This document shows positions 59,374 through 64,000 of a stretch of 64,000 bases of DNA, piece by piece. Made by a program: the position numbers and the translations under genes. How positions within the stretch are numbered: the stretch's first letter is position 1; the number at the start of each line of letters is the position of its first letter. The notes under the pieces were generated by a model that searched no databases, was not told the DNA's origin, and saw only the letters and a program-made list of their open reading frames with translations. This DNA is from an uncultured Alphaproteobacteria bacterium (GTDB lineage: Bacteria > Pseudomonadota > Alphaproteobacteria > RF32 > CAG-239): the NCBI GenBank assembly GCA_944393695.1, contig CALYAY010000003.1, positions 1 through 64,000 on the forward strand. The letters are read 5' to 3'.

Positions 59374-60117
59374 TTAACTTTGTATTCCCAATAATTGTTC
59401 GGCTTTTTCCTGCATTTGCTCCTGCGAGCGGATGACTCCCCCGCCGTCCCATTCCACCCGGCAATCGGCCGGCCCCAGAGCGGCATCTTTATGCAGGGTG
59501 ATTTTCCCTTCAAAATCGTTACTGTGAGCCAAACGGGAAATCATCTGCTGAGCCTGGGCAATTATAGCAGGGTTAAAATAAAAAGACAACTTGGCAACAT
59601 GAGAAAAGTTTTTAAAATTTTCTTCCAAAAAGCTTTTTACCAATTCTTCCGCATGCTGCCCGGTCAGCGTCGGAATAAAACGACGCAGCAAAACCTTGGC
59701 AAAATCGCGAAACTGCTGTTCAAATCCGGCCTGAAGCACAGACGAATCGTTCAGTAAACGATTAACGGCGGCATCAATATTTTGCAAAAGCTGCAGATTT
59801 TGTTCGCCTTCTGCCGTTTTGGCGGCTTCCAGCCCTTTGGAATATGCTTCGTCTGCAGCAATTTTCACCTTTGCATTAACCTCATCTTCGGTAAAAGTTA
59901 TGACTTCCGGCTCAGGCGGCACGGGTTCAAACTCAATTTCAGGTTCGGGCTGAACTTCAACCGGCTCTTCTTCGGAAACGGGAAGGACAAGGGTGTCTCC
60001 GGGCTGAGTATCTTCCTGAGATTCCCCTGCCGGCTCCGTTTCAGACGCTTCAGCTTCGGGCTTTGTTTCCTCGTCAACAACAAAGTTGTCAAACAGATAT
60101 TTCCGGTATTTCTCCAT
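59374..60117 (-). CDS. fliH: Flagellar assembly protein FliH (FlbE-like)
   Basis: Negative regulator of the FliI export ATPase and stator-like linker to the C-ring. 247 residues from the ATG at 60117. An acidic Pro/Glu-rich N-terminal half (residues about 20-80) is followed by a helical region with the FliH C-terminal pattern (FAKVLLRRFIPTLTGQHAEEL, LHKDAALGPADCRVEWDGGG). It is divergent but lies in the fliH slot between fliG and fliN, matching FlbE in Caulobacter. fliI is not in the window. Confidence 0.85.
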   Translation of the reverse strand: MEKYRKYLFDNFVVDEETKPEAEASETEPAGESQEDTQPGDTLVLPVSEEEPVEVQPEPEIEFEPVPPEPEVITFTEDEVNAKVKIAADEAYSKGLEAAKTAEGEQNLQLLQNIDAAVNRLLNDSSVLQAGFEQQFRDFAKVLLRRFIPTLTGQHAEELVKSFLEENFKNFSHVAKLSFYFNPAIIAQAQQMISRLAHSNDFEGKITLHKDAALGPADCRVEWDGGGVIRSQEQMQEKAEQLLGIQS

Positions 60118-60134
60118 TCTTTCCAATACCTATT

Positions 60135-61157
60135 CTAATAAACAAGCTCGTCATTGTCTTTGCCTTCGCTGATGACAATCTCGCCCGAATTTGACAACTC
60201 CTTGGTTACGTTAACAATATAAAGCTGGGCTTCTTCGACATCGCGCAGGCGGACAGGCCCCATGGCCTCCATATCTTCCTTGATGATTTTTCCGGCACGG
60301 GAAGACATGTTGCTGAAAAACAGTTCCTTGATGGTTTCGGAAGTTCCCTTGAGAGCTATGGCCAGCTTGTCTTTATCTATATTACGCAACAAAATCTGAA
60401 TGCCCTGCGAATCGACACGAACCAAGTCCTCAAAGGTAAACATAAGAGATTTGACGCGGTTGGCCGATTCCGGATTGCGGTCTTCCAAAGCATCCATAAA
60501 ACGGGCTTCGGTATTGCGATCCAGAGAATTGAAAATATCGGCAATCAATTCGTGGGAATCGCGACGGGTGGATTTTGAAAGATTGCTCATAAACTCTTTG
60601 CGCAGTGTTTTTTCCAGGCCGTCCAGAACCTCTTTCTGAACCGAATCCATACGCAGCATGCGCATAACGATTTCCATGGCAAAATTTTCAGGTAAAAGAG
60701 CAATCACTTTGGCGGCATGCTCGGGTTTGATTTTAGATAAAATCACGGCAATTGTCTGGGGATATTCGTTTTTGAGATAATTGGCCAGAACATGTTCATT
60801 GACATTGCCCAACTTGTCCCACATCGTACGACCGGCCGGCCCGCGGATTTCTTCCATGATGGAAGCAACACGCTCTTTATCCATGGTTTTGGCCAGCAGA
60901 CGTTCGGTTGATTCATAGGTTCCGATGAGAACATCATTATTGGAAATCTTGTCATTAAATTCGGCAAACAGCTGCTCAACCACATTGGAATTTACTTTTC
61001 CCAGGCTGGCCATGATGACGGAAAGTTCTTTGATCTCCTCATCATCCATCAAGGCAAACAAGGCGGCGGATTTGTCCTCATCTAGCGACATCATCAAAAT
61101 GGCGGCTTTTTGTTGTCCGGAAAGAAGATTATAATCGTCTATTACATTTTGCTTCAT
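60135..61157 (-). CDS. fliG: Flagellar motor switch protein FliG
   Basis: C-ring torque-generating protein that binds FliF and interacts with the stator. 340 residues. N-terminal LSGQQKAAILMMSLDEDKSA; the central EHPQTIA-type motif reads EYPQTIAVILSKIKPEHAAKV; the C-terminal region has LMFTFEDLVRVDSQGIQILL and charged residues KDKLAIALKG of the torque helix. Starts 12 bp after fliF. Confidence 0.95.
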   Translation of the reverse strand: MKQNVIDDYNLLSGQQKAAILMMSLDEDKSAALFALMDDEEIKELSVIMASLGKVNSNVVEQLFAEFNDKISNNDVLIGTYESTERLLAKTMDKERVASIMEEIRGPAGRTMWDKLGNVNEHVLANYLKNEYPQTIAVILSKIKPEHAAKVIALLPENFAMEIVMRMLRMDSVQKEVLDGLEKTLRKEFMSNLSKSTRRDSHELIADIFNSLDRNTEARFMDALEDRNPESANRVKSLMFTFEDLVRVDSQGIQILLRNIDKDKLAIALKGTSETIKELFFSNMSSRAGKIIKEDMEAMGPVRLRDVEEAQLYIVNVTKELSNSGEIVISEGKDNDELVY

Positions 61158-61169
61158 GGTATGCTTCCT

Positions 61170-62801
61170 TTAACTGTTGCTGTCATTTTGATACAGCCAG
61201 CCGCGGATGATGTTAACGGCCGCATCGGGATTTTTCTCAACAATATCGTTAATATGTTTCAGTGACGAAACTTTTATGCGTCCGTCAATCTTATTCATAT
61301 TGATGAGCTCATTCACATCGTCGGCTTCATCATTCAGGAAATTGGACAGCAGCAAACTGTCTTCATCGGCATTGTCGCCCAAAAGCCGGGTATCTCCGCC
61401 TTTGTTGTTGGAAATATCAAAGGCATTGTTAATAAGCGGACGAATGACCAGCAAAATAACCAGGATAGCGACAATAGCCACACCGATGCCTTCTGCCATG
61501 CGGATAACCTCCTCTTTGGTGAAACCCAAAATAAGAATTTCTTCTTTTTTCTGAGTATCCGGTTCCAGGGATACAAAGCGCAGATTTTCAACTTTAACCA
61601 TATCGCCGCGGTCGGCATTGAAACCGACAGCCGATTTGACCAAATCGGTCAGCTGCTGCATTTCCTCTTCGCTGCGGGGACGATATACTTTGTTGCCGTT
61701 GTCATCGGTTTCATAAATGCCGTCGACAACAACAGCTGCCGTCAGACGTTTAATCGTGCCGGTGTTTTTAACTTTATTGCGGACGACCTTGGAAATTTCA
61801 TAATTGATTGTCGACTCGCTTTTAGAGGTCTGGGTATAAGAGCCGGTATCCTGATTTTGCAGGACATTATCCCCGTTGGGAATATTCTGGGCCACGGTTA
61901 CCGGTGAACCTTCGTTTTCGGTTGTGGAAGAATCATCACTGCTGGAAGCCTGGGAACGAACAACCTGACTTTCGGGATCAAAAATTTCTTCATTGGTGAC
62001 AACCTGGTCAAAATCCATTTCAAGATTAACCTGTGCCCGGACTTTTCCCGGCCCGACAGTGCGCTCCAACAAATTCTGCACCTGTTGGGACATTTTGCGT
62101 TCCTGCTCCTGGTGCATGCGGGCATTGCGGTTGGAGATAACCACCGTGTCATTTTCTTCCCGGGTCAGAAGATTGCCGTTGCTGTCAACAATAGCCACAT
62201 TTTTCACGTCAAGTTTGGGAACGGATGCCGCCACCAGTTTTTGCACGGCCTGGACGCTTTGCGCCGACAACGGTCCGTCAACCGTACGAATAACCACCGA
62301 GGCACTCGGTGCCTGTTCTTCTTTGGAAAACATTTCACGTTTGGGCAAGACGAGGTGAACTCTTGCACTTTTAATGTTATCAACACTGCGGATGGTGCGC
62401 GCCAATTCGCCTTCAAGGGCACGCAGGAGATTAACATTCTGAACAAAATTGGTGGATCCCAGAGCATCCGTATTGTCAAAAAGTTCATAGCCGACATTGG
62501 AACCTTTGGAGGCCAGAGCCAATTCGGCCGTTTCGACACGCATTTTATTAACCTGGTCAACGGGAACCATGATTTCAGTTCCGTTGCGGGTCAGTTTGTA
62601 TTCAACATTCGAGCTTTCCAGCCGAGCAACAATCTGCTTGGCATCCTCAAGTTCCAAGTCTGTATATAAAACGGCATAGTCCGTCGAATTGAGCTTTGTC
62701 GCCAGATAAACAAAAAAACTGATTAAAAACAAAATAACAGCCCCGAGCGAAATCAGGCGTCCCGGCGACATGTTTTTTATGCTCTGAATAAAACTATTCA
62801 C
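61170..62801 (-). CDS. fliF: Flagellar MS-ring protein FliF
   Basis: Transmembrane ring on which the basal body is built. 543 residues from GTG at 62801, or 547 from TTG at 62813. First helix LISLGAVILFLISFFVYLA; ring-building motifs with YAVLYTDLELEDA and ARVHLVLPKREMFSKEEQAPSASV; the linker with a Ser/Thr-rich stretch (SSSDDSSTTENEG); a second helix IGVAIVAILVILLVIRPLI; and a C-terminal FliG-binding end ending WLYQNDSNS. No ATG lies near the start; GGGGAA sits 5 nt before GTG 62801. First gene of the flagellar series. Confidence 0.95.
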   Translation of the reverse strand: MNSFIQSIKNMSPGRLISLGAVILFLISFFVYLATKLNSTDYAVLYTDLELEDAKQIVARLESSNVEYKLTRNGTEIMVPVDQVNKMRVETAELALASKGSNVGYELFDNTDALGSTNFVQNVNLLRALEGELARTIRSVDNIKSARVHLVLPKREMFSKEEQAPSASVVIRTVDGPLSAQSVQAVQKLVAASVPKLDVKNVAIVDSNGNLLTREENDTVVISNRNARMHQEQERKMSQQVQNLLERTVGPGKVRAQVNLEMDFDQVVTNEEIFDPESQVVRSQASSSDDSSTTENEGSPVTVAQNIPNGDNVLQNQDTGSYTQTSKSESTINYEISKVVRNKVKNTGTIKRLTAAVVVDGIYETDDNGNKVYRPRSEEEMQQLTDLVKSAVGFNADRGDMVKVENLRFVSLEPDTQKKEEILILGFTKEEVIRMAEGIGVAIVAILVILLVIRPLINNAFDISNNKGGDTRLLGDNADEDSLLLSNFLNDEADDVNELINMNKIDGRIKVSSLKHINDIVEKNPDAAVNIIRGWLYQNDSNS

Positions 62802-62924
62802 AAGTTTCCCCAATCTATATTTATAAAGTTCCCCTTTCCTTCTAAATAAAACATTATTTTTTATAAGTTAAATATTATTATCAGAATATCCCCACAAAAA
62901 CACACTTCCGGCTTTTTTTCCGGA

Positions 62925-62952
62925 ATAAAAAAGCAGGTTATGAAACCTGCTC
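62925..62952 (-). terminator. Terminator of the nitroreductase gene
   Basis: AGCAGGTT and AACCTGCT arms (8 bp) around TATG, followed on the - strand by a run of T. A second short hairpin TTCCGG-CTTTTTTT-CCGGAA lies just beyond. Confidence 0.88.
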
Positions 62953-62961
62953 TTAAAAACT

Positions 62962-63486
62962 TTACCATTTTTCCCAATGAATGCGGGAAGCATCAAAGCG
63001 TTCCGGCTGTTTGGGCGTCTCGGCGGGATACCCCAGTACAACGATGGAAAAGGGCCGGACATTTTCCGGAAGTTTGAAATATTCTTTCAAAGCCGCTATC
63101 GGGCCGCTCATCGGCGCCGCACCGCACCAGCAGGCTCCAAGTCCAAGGGCATGAGCCGCCAGAATAACATTTTCGGTGGCGGCGGCACAGTCAATATCAA
63201 TATAGCTCCAGCCTTCTTTTTCACGGCTGAAGGAAAGGTCTTCACGGCCGCAAACCAAAATAACCGCCGCCGCATTTTCGGCAAAAAGCGCCGAACGCTG
63301 AACAACGCGGAAATGTTTGAGGATATCTTTGTTTTGCAGCACCAGAAACTCCCACGGACGCGTATTGTGGGCCGACGGGGCATATTCCCCGGCTTTAACC
63401 AGTTGTTCCAAAATCTCTTTCGGAACGGGCTTGTCTTCAAACTTTCTGACTGAACGCCTTGTCAGCAGGCCTTCCATTAATTCCAT
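62962..63486 (-). CDS. Nitroreductase family oxidoreductase
   Basis: 174-residue FMN-dependent enzyme. GLLTRRSVRKFEDKPVP gives the FMN-phosphate contact; YAPSAHNTRPWEFLVLQNKD and DCAAATENVILAAHALGLGACWCGA are typical; IVVLGYPAETPKQPERFDASRIHWEKW closes it. Minimal length for the family. AAAAGGAGACTTT upstream of the ATG is a good ribosome-binding site. Electron acceptor unknown. The upstream gene ends 19 bp before it and may be co-transcribed. Confidence 0.93.
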   Translation of the reverse strand: MELMEGLLTRRSVRKFEDKPVPKEILEQLVKAGEYAPSAHNTRPWEFLVLQNKDILKHFRVVQRSALFAENAAAVILVCGREDLSFSREKEGWSYIDIDCAAATENVILAAHALGLGACWCGAAPMSGPIAALKEYFKLPENVRPFSIVVLGYPAETPKQPERFDASRIHWEKW

Positions 63487-63504
63487 GATTAAAGTCTCCT
63501 TTTG

Positions 63505-63999
63505 TTAATTTACGCTCCGTTTCAGGTTTTCAATACGGGGCAGAACCGAATTTTCAATAATAAAATTAATCGCTTTTTCCGCCATGCGGTCGGTATGATG
63601 CACGGCCTCAAGTGCCGTGTCGATATTTTCAACCGCATCCAGTTTGTTTACCAAACTGCCGTAAACTCCTGCCAGATCGCTGAGAGAATCGATTATTTCC
63701 GCAATATACGCCGGAAGCTTTAAATTTTTCTTACCGCCCCAGAAACCCTCGACATAGCCGGCCTCAACCTCTTCATAACGCAGGCGGCATAAAAGTTTCA
63801 GTTCGTCTTTGGATGAAGCCTTTACCGGCGACAATCTGATGTCGTTTTGCCTGACCTTTTCAAAAATATTGTCCCACAAGCCCATGAAAAACTTAAAGAA
63901 AAGTTCGGCTTCGTTTTTGGTTTCAAGGCGGGGGCTCTGCCCTTCCGGCCAGAACGAAGAAATGACCTCGGCCGGACGCAGGTCAAGGTTCGGACTGCA
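63505..63999 (-). CDS. Hypothetical protein (5' truncated by window edge)
   Basis: The frame is open to the right edge: upstream of the ATG at 63885 it continues SPNLDLRPAEVISSFWPEG, QSPRLETKNEAELFFKFF, which reads as real coding sequence, so the ATG at 63885 is internal. The visible 165 residues are helical and charged (RYEEVEAGYVEGFWGGKKN, AGVYGSLVNKLDAVENIDTALEAVH), with no membrane segment. I do not recognise the family. It lies directly upstream of the nitroreductase on the same strand. Confidence 0.65.
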   Translation of the reverse strand, partial: CSPNLDLRPAEVISSFWPEGQSPRLETKNEAELFFKFFMGLWDNIFEKVRQNDIRLSPVKASSKDELKLLCRLRYEEVEAGYVEGFWGGKKNLKLPAYIAEIIDSLSDLAGVYGSLVNKLDAVENIDTALEAVHHTDRMAEKAINFIIENSVLPRIENLKRSVN

Positions 64000-64000
64000 A

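Noticed and set aside
1-64000. DGR reverse transcriptase or prophage structural genes in the window
   Set aside because: No frame shows reverse-transcriptase motifs, capsid, portal, integrase or terminase features.

Overview
The window looks like a chromosomal segment of a motile, Gram-negative, probably anaerobic or host-associated alphaproteobacterium. Three gene neighbourhoods support this: tolC-popZ-valS, nuoLMN-birA-rnj, and a Caulobacter/Azospirillum-type flagellar cluster (fliF-fliG-fliH-fliN-flbD-flhA-flhF-flhG). A HydE maturase implies an [FeFe]-hydrogenase elsewhere in the genome. No sequence search was possible, so the placement is inference.

Layout. 1-1542: 3' part of a Cys-rich secreted protein. 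1599-6763 (-): tolC, popZ, valS. 6963-9449: glycogen phosphorylase. 9500-11970: a two-gene cassette (short Cys-rich secreted protein plus a C-type-lectin-like DUF1566-type protein). 11975-16876: mrp, then hflK-hflC-degP-holC. 17036-19048: a long Cys-rich protein. 19112-23062 (-): TPR, DUF58, MoxR and TPR genes. 23115-26135: UvrD/PcrA helicase, tRNA-Lys and a small orphan. 26230-33208: nuoL-nuoM-nuoN-birA-rnj. 33326-38041: orphan genes and an ELM1-like protein. 38168-40250: an mnmA-like gene and hydE. 40274-42581: a second copy of the two-gene cassette. 42595-45384: SIMPL protein, GltD-like oxidoreductase and a secreted DUF296 protein. 45437-47590 (-): a fifth Cys-rich protein. 47591-48143: palindromic repeats. 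48144-53697: MarC, ArsC/Spx-like protein, an outer-membrane barrel candidate, a thiol-redox module with a double-HTH ArsR-type regulator, tRNA-Met and a nitroreductase. 53739-62801 (-): flagellar genes. 62962-63999 (-): a nitroreductase and a gene running off the right edge.

The accessory theme is five paralogous Cys-rich exported proteins. Four have visible upstream regions, and these share one promoter and leader (TTTACA-N17-TAATAT/TATTAT/TATCAT). All four also carry in-frame palindromic repeats at the same position, between signal peptide and mature domain; the same repeats fill the nearby intergenic spaces. The lectin-like gene at 11113 ends in a stretch whose codon bias and NNC-rich codons resemble the variable region of a diversity-generating retroelement target. 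No reverse transcriptase or template repeat is in the window.

Two further systems deserve attention. An uncharacterised redox module (lipoprotein with CPHC, membrane protein with CPVC, alpha-helical partner, tandem-HTH regulator) has two promoters sharing a near-palindromic operator. The NuoL/M/N trio appears to have lost several canonical proton-channel lysines.
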